A DNA stretch of 64,000 nt. It comes from Synaphobranchus kaupii. Lineage: Eukaryota > Chordata > Actinopteri > Anguilliformes > Synaphobranchidae. This document shows positions 1 to 10,474 of this stretch, one piece after another (position 1 is the first letter of the stretch; each line of letters starts with the position of its first letter). A model generated the notes under the pieces. It was not told the DNA's origin and did not search any database. It was given only the letters and a program-made list of their open reading frames with translations. A program made the translations under genes and the position numbers. The stretch spans positions 19,259,930 to 19,323,929 of the forward strand of contig CM056383.1 in NCBI GenBank assembly GCA_029718625.1, written 5' to 3'.

Positions 1-100
1 AACACACTATATCAGACTACTCCAGGGGCTTACAAGTCTTATCCTGGGACATCAGGGTCTGTTGGTTTTATTGTTGCCCATTACAGAATTATAATATATA

Positions 101-1292
101 CAGTTGAAGTCGGAAGTTTACATACACTTAGGTTGAAGTCATTAAAACAAATTTTTAACCACTCCACAGATTTCATGTTAGCAAACTATAGTGTTGGCAA
201 GTCAGTTAGGACATGTACTTTGTGCATGACACAAGTCATTTTTCCAACAATTGTTTACAGACAGATTATTTCACTTTTAATTCACTATATCACAATTCCA
301 GTGGGTCAGAAGTTTACATACACTAAGTTGACTGTGCCTTTAAATTTTTAATATTTGGTCGCATATCCTTTGGCTTTGCGTGCCATGACTTCCTGATGTC
401 TGTGACCCAACAACATCAAAAGACTCTTGATATCTTATTTTCTGGTGCTCTTACAAGCGATACTATAACGTCCCTGCATTTGAATGGATCTCTATGGGAA
501 TTGGGGGGTGGGACTAGATTTAGCTGTAAATTACACTGGAACAGTATGGAAACACATGTTTGGCTAAATGGCTCTAAGTCATCAAGGGTCTGGCGTATCA
601 AACAAGCCTTAAATCATCACTCTGCTGCCACAAATACAGTAAATATGGATGGATAACTTGAAGGGTTTCTTCTTGTGACTTATTTTTCCATAGAGTTCAA
701 TAGGAAAATGTGTCATGAGAAACAACCCTTAAAGTGATCCATCCATATCTACTGAATATCTGGCAGCAGAGTGAAGGTTTGAGGCTTGTTTGATACCTCA
801 GACCCTTGATGACTTACAGCCATTTTACCAATCATGTATTCCATACTGTTCCAACATAATTTACAGCTAAATCTAGTCCCACCCCCCAATTCCCATAGAA
901 ATCCATTCAAATGCAGAGACGTTATAGTATCGCTTGTAAGAGTACAAGAAAATAAGATATCAAGAGTCTTTTGATGTTGTTGGGTCACAGACATCAGGAA
1001 GTCATGGCATACAAAGCCAAAGGATATGCGACCAAATATAAATATAAATTTAAAGGCACAGTCAACTTAGTGTATGTAAACTTCTGACCCACTGGAATTG
1101 TGATATAGTGAATTAAAAGTTAAATAATCTGTCTGTAAACAATTGTTGGAAAAATTACTTGTGTCATGCACAAAGTAGATGTCCTAACTGACTTGCCAAC
1201 ACTATAGTTTGCTAACATGAAATCTGTGGAGTGGTTAAAAATGAGTTTTAATGACTTCAACCTAAGTGTATGTAAACATCCGACTTCAACTG
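101..1292. mobile_element. Non-autonomous Tc1 element (Sleeping-Beauty-type ends) with palindromic core
   Basis: The ends are inverted copies beginning CAGTTGAAGTCGGAAGTTTA and are flanked by TA on both sides (99-100 and 1293-1294), the Tc1/mariner target duplication. About 230 bp of each end is inverted, and each end holds an outer and an inner direct repeat sharing AGTTTACATACACT. This is the IR/DR layout of Sleeping-Beauty-type fish Tc1 elements. The interior (about 350-1040) is not a transposase. It is a second, imperfect inverted repeat whose arms meet near position 690, so the whole element can fold back on itself. The open frames inside (396-656 on +, 749-994 on -) are the two arms of this palindrome read out and resemble no known protein. 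The same core recurs at 38.65-39.35 kb. Confidence 0.9.
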
Positions 1293-1439
1293 TATATTGA
1301 AAATATTTATTTTTTTAAGTGTTGCAATATCTTGATAATATATTTTATTTCAATATGTCTTCAGAATATTCCAGTTCCATAAGGGGCTCAGCACTGGATT
1401 GATCGAGTAAAGCTGTTGACTACAAGGATAATTCACCTC

Positions 1440-1618
1440 ACCTGGGGGGTGTACTACAAAGCAGGATTACTGAGTTAGCTGGATAACTGCACTGAGTAAA
1501 ACCCGGAACCATCCCAAATCTGGAACACAGACTGAAGTAAAAAGAGCTGTTCCCGGTTTTACTCAGTGCAGTCATCCAGCTAACTAAGTAATCCTGCTTC
1601 TTAGTATACCCCCCAGGT
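1440..1618. mobile_element. Palindromic miniature element (CCTGGGGGGT family)
   Basis: About 75 bp at the left end, starting ACCTGGGGGGTGTACTA, is repeated in inverted form at the right end with a few mismatches, leaving a short central loop. It has no coding capacity. This is a fold-back MITE; the superfamily is not assigned because no clear target duplication was found. Confidence 0.75.
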
Positions 1619-2388
1619 TTCTTGGGTCTGTCTTGGTTGCCGATTGCTAATGTTAAAGGCAGCAGACCCAGCGGCTCTCATGGGTCAGGGTTAATCGCAG
1701 ACCCCTGGACTACGCCCTCTCTACAACACATACGTATACCGTGCAGACCCAAAATGGCACCACGCTGCACCTGCAGTCCGACACTCCGAACAAAACCATC
1801 CCTCTGCGCCTGTACCCTACGGCAGAGACCGGATGCGCTCTAAACAGATTCGCTCACAAACGTAAACTGGCCACCTGCTACAACGCCCGCATCCCTTACC
1901 AAAAAGCAGCTGCCCCATATAAAGCTCTGGCTCACAGCTTGTATCTGTCGACATAATCTTTAAATTGTTTCAAATTACGTGCACATGCCACGACTGCTGC
2001 CTGCGCTGGTCGATGCCACAGAAATTGCAGCGCTTCCCTTGCGTGACACATCATGAAACTGTCCTTAATCATTTTAAGTCCCTTTGCCATGTTTGCGTGA
2101 CATAACGGGACTGCTGGATAAGGATGAAAGCCTGTTTCCAGTAAACAAGCCCTGCCATATGTGCATGTATTAACACTGCCCCCTGTTGGATGCATTAGGA
2201 CCCACAGGTACATGCTCACCACACAAAAGGCAAAGGTAAGAACTGGGATTTCAATATTGATAAAGATACAATTATTGCGCATGTAAAAGGATGAAACCCA
2301 CTGTTTCCAATGTCTGTTGTTGAGAATGATATCATTCTGCAAAATCTACAAGAATGCGGTTTACTTGCCCCGAAAATGTGTACACATA
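1619..2388. other. Unassigned stretch between two miniature elements
   Basis: No recognised gene. The part at 1700-1930 is richer in CpG than its surroundings and is open in one + frame (71 codons from 1741). A 136-codon frame runs on the minus strand (1932-2342). Neither resembles a family I know, and neither shows splice context or a homologous partner in the window. Either could be part of a decayed transposon. Confidence 0.4.
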
Positions 2389-2563
2389 GGGCCTGATTTA
2401 CTAAGACCTTTAGCGGGTGCAAAACCATTTAGCACATGCAAAACCAATAACATGACCAATGATTGGTCATGGTATTTGTTTTGCACCAATCATTGATCAT
2501 GTTATTGGTCTTGTGTGTGCTAAAAGGTTTTGCACCCGCTAGAGGTCTTAGTAAATCATGCCC
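2389..2563. mobile_element. Miniature inverted-repeat element, GGGCCTGATTTACTAAGA family, copy 1
   Basis: A 175-bp near-palindrome with ends GGGCCTGATTTACTAAGAC and its inverted copy ending GGTCTTAGTAAATCATGCCC. ATA lies directly outside both ends (2386-2388 and 2564-2566), consistent with a 3-bp target duplication. A second copy of exactly the same length lies at 30533-30707. Confidence 0.8.
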
Positions 2564-2594
2564 ATAGTCTTACTAATCCTTGCCAGATGCTTGC

Positions 2595-2595
<1 letters not shown>

Positions 2596-2630
<35 letters not shown>

Positions 2631-2925
2631 ATTAAACTTATATAGCGCTTTTCAAGGTACTCAAAGACGCTTTACATTAAAAAATAAGTAAATAGATAAA
2701 TAAGTAAAATAAATAAGATAAATAAGATAATTAAAATCCAAAAAAATTAATAAAAAGATTAGGATAGTGTGGGGTAAAAACAACAAAAAAAAGGGGGAGG
2801 GGGGATTAGCTGGGGAAAGCAAGTCTGAAGAGGTGGGTTTTAAGGGCGGTTTTAAAGGAAGAGAGGGTAGGGGCAGCTTTGATGTGGGTTGGAAGTGCGT
2901 TCCACAGAGAGGGGGCGGAAACATA
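2596..2925 (+). repeat. AAT microsatellite joined to a dispersed fish repeat
   Basis: An (AAT)n run of about 34 bp leads into TTATATAGCGCTTTTCAAGG and then CTCAAAGACGCTTTACA, a motif that recurs widely in fish repeats. The GA-rich continuation (AGAGGTGGGTTTTAAGGG, then GGAAGTGCGTTCCACAGAG) is probably the rest of the same retroposon-like repeat. The element class is not settled from the sequence alone. Confidence 0.5.
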
Positions 2926-2953
2926 TGTACCCAACCACACCATAACTGTACAA

Positions 2954-3154
2954 CAGGGATCTCAATCTCCAGTCTTGGATGGCTGCAGTACCTGTAGTTA
3001 TTTGTGGTTTCCTTTCAATCAGCAGCCAAGGCTTTGGAAACAAAATGTGTGGACCCTTTAGCAAATCAGTAACTTAAATTAAGCACTTCAGTGCTGAAAG
3101 AAACCTGAAACCTGCAGATACAGTGACATCCAGGACTGTAGTTTGAGATCTTTG
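2954..3154. mobile_element. Palindromic miniature element (CAGGGATCTCAA family), copy 1
   Basis: The left end CAGGGATCTCAATCTCCAGTC is matched by an inverted right end (CCAGGACTGTAGTTTGAGATC). GTACAA lies beside each end. Internal motifs such as TTTCCTTTCAATCAGCAGCC and AATCAGTAACTTAAATTAAG are shared with the copy at 5553-5734. No coding capacity. Confidence 0.7.
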
Positions 3155-3179
3155 GTACAATATATTATCATGCACTTAA

Positions 3180-3927
3180 AGGGATAGTTCGGAATTTTGG
3201 ACATAATGTCTCAATTACAATTTACCCATGATGTAGTTGATTGATGGAAACCATTTTCAGATAATTCCATGCTGTCCCTTCTTTTGGACATACACACATT
3301 GCTAATGCTAGCGCAACTCTAAGGTAACTGCTAGCATCCACTACCAAACGCACTTAAACACTCCACAGTGCACCCAAAGCAAATAAAATACAACGACAGT
3401 CTATCGGGGTTATTTTCAATGATTATACCATCATTTCCATCAAGTCAAACTATCGTTGAATCCTTTACTTTGTGCTGACCTATATTCTCTGTGGAAGTAC
3501 GGCGGCGGAGCGATACTTTACGTTACCTACGAATGTAGTGCCGGCACTGGTCAACTACAACAACAAAGAAGAGCAACAAGTTGCAATGGCCACGTTCGCT
3601 CTGCCGCCGTACTTCCACAGAGAATATAGGTCAGCACAAAGTAAAAGATTCAACGATAGTTTGACTTCAAAAATGATGGTATATACACTCAAAATAACCC
3701 CGATAGACTGTCGTCGTATTTTATTTGCTTTGGGTGCACTGTGGAGTGTTTAAGTGCGTTTGGTAGTGGATGCTAGCAGTTACCTTAGAGTTGCGCTAGC
3801 ATTAGCAATGTGTGTATGTCCAAAAGAAGGGACAGCATGGAATTATCTGAAAATGGTTTCCATCAATCAACTACATCATGGGTAAGTCGTAATTGAGACA
3901 TTATGTCCAAAATTCCAAACTATCCCT
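3180..3927. mobile_element. 748-bp fold-back element flanked by TTAA
   Basis: Two arms of about 330 bp are nearly exact inverted copies. They begin AGGGATAGTTCGGAATTTTG and end with its complement, around a loop at about 3513-3597. TTAA stands outside both ends (3176-3179, 3928-3931), which is the target duplication of piggyBac-type transposons. The 93-codon frame at 3472-3753 crosses the loop and is a by-product of the palindrome. The arms differ at only a few positions, suggesting a fairly recent insertion or arm-to-arm conversion. Confidence 0.85.
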
Positions 3928-4864
3928 TTAAGTCTAGTCAACTATAACAACTACTACCAGCATCGTGGTTAATTAGTAAGCTCCACTAAAATGAATGAAT
4001 CATTCCATATAGTACCCTTTGTTTGCACAGTTTACAGACAGTTGGACTTTTCTTTTAGCATTAGTGATAATAGCAAATAAGTTATGTATCATTTAAGAAG
4101 GAGCCTGACAAGGTGTGAATGTTCATGCTACTCCCAGGTTCATTGAGATTCATACCTCAGAGATTGCACTGTATTATATTTCACCTTATTCTGCTTGTGC
4201 TGCATAAACTGGCTTCAATATGTATTCATTAGTACTGAAATGCCTATAGAACCAAATACCCTATATACAAATAAGGCAATTATTTGTTTTCTATGGTTTG
4301 TGCCAATCTGAAATAGCAGTGGGTTTGTCCTCTATTGAGCGTCGTTTTCATTCCACAGTTACCTTGTGTTGACTCTGTCTCCCCCTACTGTCAAAACCTT
4401 TTTAGTGACACTTATTTTGAGCACGCTTGATTAATTATTGCCGTTTCAGGATTGTCTCAAAAACAGAAGAACACAAAGACAAACGTACATTTAAAAGACC
4501 ATTTTAATACATCTTCATGTCCATGAAGCATGTTTCTAACAACGTGCTCATTCTTCTAATGGACACAAATCAACAGAGCAATTTTGGTGGTATAAAACAC
4601 ATGTTCAAAGTCCTCATTACAGTCCTAAAGGTCCCCTAACGCGGATATAAGTGAACATAGCCAGGCTGTCCGGAGGACAGAATATCAAAAAATGGTCCGT
4701 TCCCTTTGAGGATAATGTGCCCGGTTCCCATGCCACAGAACAGAATCCATGTGTGAAGATGGCCTGGGAATAACCCTGGTGCCTGCACTTCCCCAGCTGC
4801 CAGCTAAATCACCGTGACTACCAAGCACCCCCGCCCTCCTGCTGCCTGAACTCCTGTCTCTGGG

Positions 4865-4991
4865 AAACCATCCTGTTGCCTGCATTCTCCACCAGTTTTA
4901 CAAGCCCCCAGGAAACCATCCTGTTGCCTGCATTCTCCACCAGTTTTACAAGCCCCCAGGAAACCATACTGTCACCTGCATTCTCCACCAG
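4865..4991. repeat. 48-bp tandem repeat interrupted by a transposon
   Basis: Units starting AAACCATCCTGTTGCCTGCA begin at 4865, 4913 and 4961, an exact 48-bp period. The third unit breaks at CTCCACCAG (4991) and resumes at 5470 with GTTTGCAAGCCCC. A decayed fourth unit follows to about 5512. The interruption is the element at 4992-5466. Confidence 0.85.
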
Positions 4992-5466
4992 GAGCCTCAT
5001 TTATAAAAAAGTACTTTAGATCAAATTTGATCTTTCATGTGGCGTACGTAGAAAATCACGACAAAGTAGTGATTTATAAAATTTAAACGTGACTCCATTT
5101 GACCACGGAAATGGTTGTAGCTCGATGTCAGGTCTTCACTTGACATACGGTATGCACATTACCTGCTGGTTATGCCGCAGTATTGCAGGCTTGAGCGCCG
5201 CATGTGAACGCTTATTAGTGTTGAAAATTGAACATTCTATTAAATGTATGTGACCAGTTAGCCCCAGGGCGCAATTACAAAGCTCATTCGCGTGCGTTCA
5301 ATTTGAAGTTCATTTGAGATTTATAGACGTAAATACGTACGACAGACGTATGCTATTTTAAATAAGTGCAGCCAATTTTACAAATAATGCTTATGTCCAT
5401 TTAAAGAAATATGCTTACGTGAAAGCTAAAGACGACGTCCAAGTACTTTTTTTATAAATAAGGCCC
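4992..5466. mobile_element. 475-bp miniature element inserted in a tandem-repeat unit
   Basis: The ends are GAGCCTCATTTATAAAAAAG and an inverted partner (CTTTTTTTATAAATAAGGCCC). CAG precedes the left end (4989-4991) and follows the right end (5467-5469), so a 3-bp target duplication is likely. The interior is AT-rich with scattered TACGT motifs and no coding frame. The split tandem unit on either side defines the insertion site. Confidence 0.8.
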
Positions 5467-5552
5467 CAGGTTTGCAAGCCCCTTGGAGACCACCCTGCTA
5501 TTTACATCCTCCGGTATGTTTTAAAAACGGTCCCTGAGCACAAACCGTAAAG

Positions 5553-5734
5553 CAGGGATCTCAGACTGTAGTCCTGGAGGGTCACACTGGTTCTTGCGGT
5601 TTCCTTTCGACCAGCAGCCAGTTTATGTCTGGGAAATGAGGTGTATGGACTCTGTAGTATCAGTCACTTAAATTAAGCAGTTAAGTGCTGAAACACACAC
5701 TGCGACCCTGCAGGACTGAAATGTGTGATCTGTT
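5553..5734. mobile_element. CAGGGATCTCA-family miniature element, copy 2
   Basis: It shares the left end CAGGGATCTCAGACTGTAGTC, then GGTTTCCTTTCGACCAGCAG and TCACTTAAATTAAGCAG, in the same order and spacing as the copy at 2954-3154. The right end (CTGCAGGACTGAAATGTG) is more worn. Confidence 0.65.
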
Positions 5735-6546
5735 GTATTGGGATGACTGTATCCAGTCAAAGCACTCGAATATGGTGCTGCGCCACTCCCAGAATTCAAT
5801 CCTGACGGTGCTTGTGCTGACTGTGGCTGGGAATTCCTTGGGCGATTCAAATAGCGGTTTCGTTGTCCAGGGAAGGAGGGCTTCAGGGAGTTTCGGAGAA
5901 AGAGGATAACCTAAAATCTGAGAGGGCTCCTTTGTTAATCTATGGTGAAGACCTGAATACATGTCATTGTACACTAAGGTCTCGTGTGGGTGAGTAAATG
6001 CTGTGCAATGACAAAGATAACAGGTTCACACCCTGTACAGACTGACCACACATCCCATCAACATCTCCTGCACTCCAGTAAGAACTGGCATTAGAAACTA
6101 CGCAAAACACTCTCACGAATCAGTCATAAGGCCCCTCACTATAGAACTTGGTCTAGTATTATGTCCTATGTCATTTACTTAATTAAAATTAGACATCATG
6201 TGACAGAAAGTAATTAAACACAGCTCAGCATGATAGTGTAAAGTTTTACAGTTGGAAACGCAATCACGTTGCAATATAGTTTCCCAAACGCAGTTAAAAT
6301 GTCAAAACTTGTCCTCGACAAGGACTGACATTAACTGCCCACTCCAAACACTGAGCCTAATCAGCATAAAAAAACAGTCACTATACAATGCACATACTGA
6401 ACTGGACACATTGCTTTGTAATGTTGTTATTAATCTAATTAAGCTATTTATTTCTAAGAGTGTTTGATATTTTTTACATTTACATTACATTTCAGCATGC
6501 ATTCAAAATGAATTACACATATTACATTTTTACTTACAATGCTTTT
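5735..6546. other. No gene recognised
   Basis: Only short unsupported frames occur. The sequence is single-copy within the window as far as can be seen by eye. Confidence 0.5.
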
Positions 6547-7185
6547 TGTCACGTCCCGTGTCTCCATGTCTTAGTTTATTTCTGTTTTTTTCCGTTTATG
6601 TGTATTTTCTGTATTGGTAGTCCTTTCCGTGTTTTCCCTTTCTCCCCATTTCGTGTCTCTGCTTCCCCGCACCTGAATTGTGTTTCCTCATGTGTTTCGT
6701 CATTACTCTGGCATATAGTCTCCCCGGTTTCTTTGTTCTGTGCCAGATCGTCTTGTGCCCTGCCTCTGTGCTTGTGTATAATTCTTTCCAGTGTTTATTC
6801 CTGCCTGCTCCCTGCCTACTCCTCGTTCCTGTTTCCAGTCCAGTGTTACCCGTCCAGTTCCTGGTCTCCTGCCTGTCCTGCCTGTTCCTGTCCAGCCCTG
6901 CTCCAGTCCTCCTGCCCACCTGCCCTTCCCCGTCCTAGCCCTGCTCCTGCACTTCGCCCTCCTGTTCCCCTGCTCTGACGGATTCCCCGGTTCTGACCCC
7001 TGCCTGTTCCTGGACTTCGCTTTTGCTTATTCTACATTGCCCTGTTTGCTGGACACTGACCATGTATCTGCCCTGTATGTATTGCTCTGTTTTGCTGGAC
7101 ATTGACCTTGTTCTGTCGACCTCGAATGAAGCCTATTCACATTACTTTCGGTGTCTGCGAGTGGCTCCGATCAGTTCTCATAACA
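6547..7185 (+). mobile_element. Solo LTR (639 bp)
   Basis: The segment starts TGTCACGTCCCG and ends CTCATAACA, the TG...CA form of long terminal repeats. GCTTTT stands directly on both sides (6541-6546 and 7186-7191), a 5-6 bp target duplication. No gag/pol frame or second LTR adjoins it, so it is a solo LTR left by recombination between the two LTRs of a retrotransposon. The body is pyrimidine-rich (repeated CCTGCC, CCAGTCC), which explains the 172-codon Ser/Pro/Cys-rich open frame at 6460-6978. The class is probably Ty3/Gypsy-like, but this cannot be proven without internal sequence. Confidence 0.75.
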
Positions 7186-7191
7186 GCTTTT

Positions 7192-7391
7192 ATACAGGGC
7201 GGCATGGTGGTGCAGTGATTAGCACTGTCTCATCACAGCTGTAAGGTACTGAATTTGAATCCTGGCCGAGGGCCTTTCTGTGTGGAGTTTGCATGTTCTC
7301 CCCGTGTCCGCGTGGGTTTCCTCTGGGTACTCTGGTTTCTTCCCACAGTCCAAAGACATGCTGGTTAGGATAATTGGAGACTCTAAATTGC

Positions 7392-7449
<58 letters not shown>

Positions 7450-7500
7450 CCTGCGATGGATTGGCGACCTGTCCACAGTGTATTCCTGCCTCTTGCCCAT
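7192..7500 (+). repeat. tRNA-derived SINE-like repeat with an internal (TG)n tract
   Basis: It begins GGGCGGCATGGTGGTGCAGT followed by TTAGCACTGT, a polymerase-III box-A-like head. TTTGAATCCTGG is a worn box B. The body (GTGTGGAGTTTGCATGTTCT, CAAAGACATGCTGGTTAGG, TTGGAGACTCTAAATTG, CCTGCGATGGATTGGCGACC) is a very common fish dispersed repeat. A (TG)n run at about 7396-7448 sits where the consensus normally has a TG-rich segment. It abuts the solo LTR target duplication. Confidence 0.75.
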
Positions 7501-8822
7501 GCAAGAGTTGGTTATTTTACTGAAAGGTGAAATGTCAGCACCCCAGTTGGGATTTGAACCCACATCATTTAAGATAGCTTACAAGCCCAGTTTGAATGAC
7601 AAGAGAACTCAACAAATGTGTTGATTTAAACAACAAATTTACATACCATATGATCACTGCAAATGGCAAAAACAGAGAAGAAAAAACAGAATGTCCTCAT
7701 GAAAGAAGAGAACTTCAGGCATAGCTGCCAAGATCAGAGAGAAGCTTAGACCCAGATTCTTGAAATGAGCCACTGACTCATTTTGGCAAGAGTGTCTGAT
7801 TAATTCAAACGCCACTTCAGCGCTACTGTGTCTAACTTCACCGTGCCAAGAAAACTTCGTTCCACTGTCAGTTTTATCTGTCTTCCAGCCTTTTCATTCG
7901 AAGGGCACGAGACGTGGGCCTGCTTCTTTTTAGAGTTCCTTCCTGTCCTCCCCATTTCAGAAAATATAAGTCAGGCACATGAGAAGAGAAAGACGGGAGT
8001 CATTCTCGAGTGCAGAGCATGAAACGCTGTCAGTGAGTCTACACGTGATGTCAGAAGAAAAGGCATGCTGTGATTGGTACAATTAATAATGAAACCTTAG
8101 TTGGCCCTGTTTATGTTTGTATTGTTGAGTGACAGTTTTTGTTTGAGGCTATATCTGATTTATTGTAAAAAATATGCATGTGTCACATTCAATTTATGTG
8201 GTCTGGGCAAATATGGATCGAATTTGAACCACATGGAGGCAGTAATTGCTGGATATGACAGTACAGCGTACATTTTCTCTGGTTACCAACATCCTACTGG
8301 CAATTAACATCTGATAACAAGATTGCGGGAATTGTGGGATGCCCAGTTGTACAACTGGTTGTCAAAGTTGTGCAATGACTAGGAGAAATGCAATCTCCGT
8401 CTAAATGCACGGAATGTGATATACTGCACACAATAAATCATGTCTGAACAATCGGCCAAACATATTGATTATACAGAAATCATGAGTGTAAACAATGCCT
8501 TAGGCCTACGACGGCCATAGGGGTATCATGTGGCATATGGCTATAATGACAACCTTTCGCACGAGTTGTTGAGGAGGAGTTGCATGTAAGTCCATCACTG
8601 GAACTGTAATGATCGGCCACCATACGACACGGGGCTGAAAATAAGAAAGATTCCCCAATCCTCATTCACAATTAAGGAACCAACATTGCAGTTACTGAAG
8701 ACTACATAACAGTTGTATACAGGTTGCATTGGGACATTACCTATATTTTGCTCAGTAAATATAATAGCAATACCAACTTTCAGCCCCATATGTTGCTGTA
8801 GCTTTTGCAGAACTATGGTACA
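7501..8822. other. No gene recognised
   Basis: Low-complexity and AT-rich intergenic or intronic sequence. The short frames present lack homology or splice support. Confidence 0.5.
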
Positions 8823-8824
8823 TA

Positions 8825-10472
8825 CAGTCAAGCCGGAAAGTCTGCACACCCCTTTCACCTTCTCCACGTTTTATTACGTTTATTACGACTTATACTACAA
8901 TAGATTGAGTTCATTTTTTGCCTCAAACATCTACACACAATAGCCAATAATGACGAAGTGAAAACAGGTTTTTAGAAAATATGCAATTTTATTTTACTGA
9001 CAAAAATAGGTTATTTAGGGGTTACATATCTGTACACGCCCTTAGCCTAATACTTGGTTGCTGCACCTTTGGCAGCGATTACAGCTTCAAGGCGTCTTGG
9101 GAAAGAAGCTACGAGCTTGGCACACTTGTTTCTGGACATTTTTGCCCATTCCTCTTGGCATATCCTTGCAAGTTCCGTCAGGTTGGATGGGGAGCATCGG
9201 TACACAGCCATTTTCAGCTCTTTCCACAGATGTTCAATTGGATTCAGGTCTGGGCTCTGGCTGGGCCACTCAAGGACATGCACAGACTTTCTCCGAAGCC
9301 ACTCCTTTGTTCTCTTGGCTGTGTGCTTCGGGTCGTTGTCATGTTGGAAGGTAAACCTTCGCCCCAGTCTGAGGTCCAGAGCGCTCTGGAGCAGGGTTTC
9401 TTCAAGGATCTCGGTGTACTTAGCTGCATTCATCTTTCCCTCTATCAGGACTAGTCGCCCCGTTCCCGCTGCTGAAAAACATCCCCACATCATGATGCTG
9501 CCACCGCCATGCTTCACTGTAGGGATTGTATTAGCCAGGTGATGAGCGGTGCCTGGTTTCCTCCAGACGTGACGCTTGGTATTCAGGCCAAAAAGTTCAA
9601 TTTTGGTTTCATCAGACCAGAGAATCTTGATTCTCATGGTTTGAGAGTCCTCTAGGTGCCTTTTGGCAAACTCCAAGCGGGCTGTGATGTGCCTTTTACT
9701 AAGGAGGGGCTTCCGTCTGGCCACTCTACCATAAAGGCCTGATTGGTGGAGTGCTGCCTGGATGGTTGATCTTCTGAAAGGTTCTCCCATGATCTTCTGA
9801 AAGGATATGCTGGAGCTCTGTCAGAGTGACCCTCGGGTTCCTTGCTCACCTCTCTGGCCAAGGCCCGTCTTCCCCGATTGCTCAGTTTGGCTGGGCGGCC
9901 AGGTCTAGGAAGATTCTTGGTGGTTCCAAACGTCTTCCATTTACGAATGATGGTGGCCACTGTGCTCTTTAGGACCTGTAAAGCTGCAGAGATTTTTCCG
10001 TACCCTTCTCCAGATCTATGCCTTGACACAATCCTGTTTCTGAGGTCTGCAGATAATTCCTTTGACCCCATGGCTTGGAGTTTGCTCTGACATGCACTGT
10101 CAACTGTGAGACCTTATATAGGCAGGTGTTGGCAATCCCCAATCATGTCCAATCAATTGAATTGATCACAGGTGGACTCCAATTAAGTTGTAGAAACATC
10201 TCAAGCAGTATCAGTGGAAACAAAATGCACCTCAGCTCACTTTTGGGTGTCATATCAAAGGGTGTGCACACTTGTGTACATATGATATTTTACATTTTGA
10301 TTTTTAATAAATTAGCACAAATGTCTAAAAACCTGTTTTCACATTGTCATTATGGGCTATTTTGTGTAGAATTTTGAGACAAAAAATGAACTCAATCTAT
10401 TGTAGTGTAAGTCTGTAACGTAATAAAACGTGGAGAAGGTGAAAGGGGTGTGCAGATTTTCCGGCTTGACTG
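8825..10472 (-). mobile_element. Near full-length Tc1-like transposon
   Basis: Inverted ends of about 50 bp start CAGTCAAGCCGGAAAGTCTG and lie inside TA dinucleotides (8823-8824, 10473-10474). The length of about 1.65 kb matches fish Tc1 elements. A transposase-derived region is encoded on the minus strand (9047-10071). The two ends differ at few positions, but the coding region is frameshifted, so this copy is not autonomous. Confidence 0.95.
9047..10071 (-). pseudogene. Tc1 transposase, broken by frameshifts
   Basis: The N-terminal part (minus strand from 10071) starts MGSKELSADLRNRIVSRHRS. It carries the paired-like helix-turn-helix DNA-binding region, followed by the GRPAKLS linker typical of Tc1 transposases. 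The C-terminal part (to 9047) holds the DDE catalytic core. The first Asp lies in [11 protein letters not shown], the second in [11 protein letters not shown] and the Glu in [15 protein letters not shown], with 34 residues between the second Asp and Glu (DD34E), plus the glycine-rich box [13 protein letters not shown]. The two parts lie in different frames. Between about 9770 and 9840 at least two frame changes occur, and a duplicated GATCTTCTGAAAGG (about 9768 and 9791) lies within the break. The catalytic residues are intact but no single frame spans the protein. Confidence 0.92.
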
Positions 10473-10474
10473 TA

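Noticed and set aside
6460..6978. 172-codon Ser/Pro/Cys-rich + strand frame
   Set aside because: It lies mainly in the pyrimidine-rich body of the solo LTR at 6547-7185 and shows no domain.
9047..10071. Active Tc1 transposase gene
   Set aside because: No single frame spans the DNA-binding and catalytic parts.
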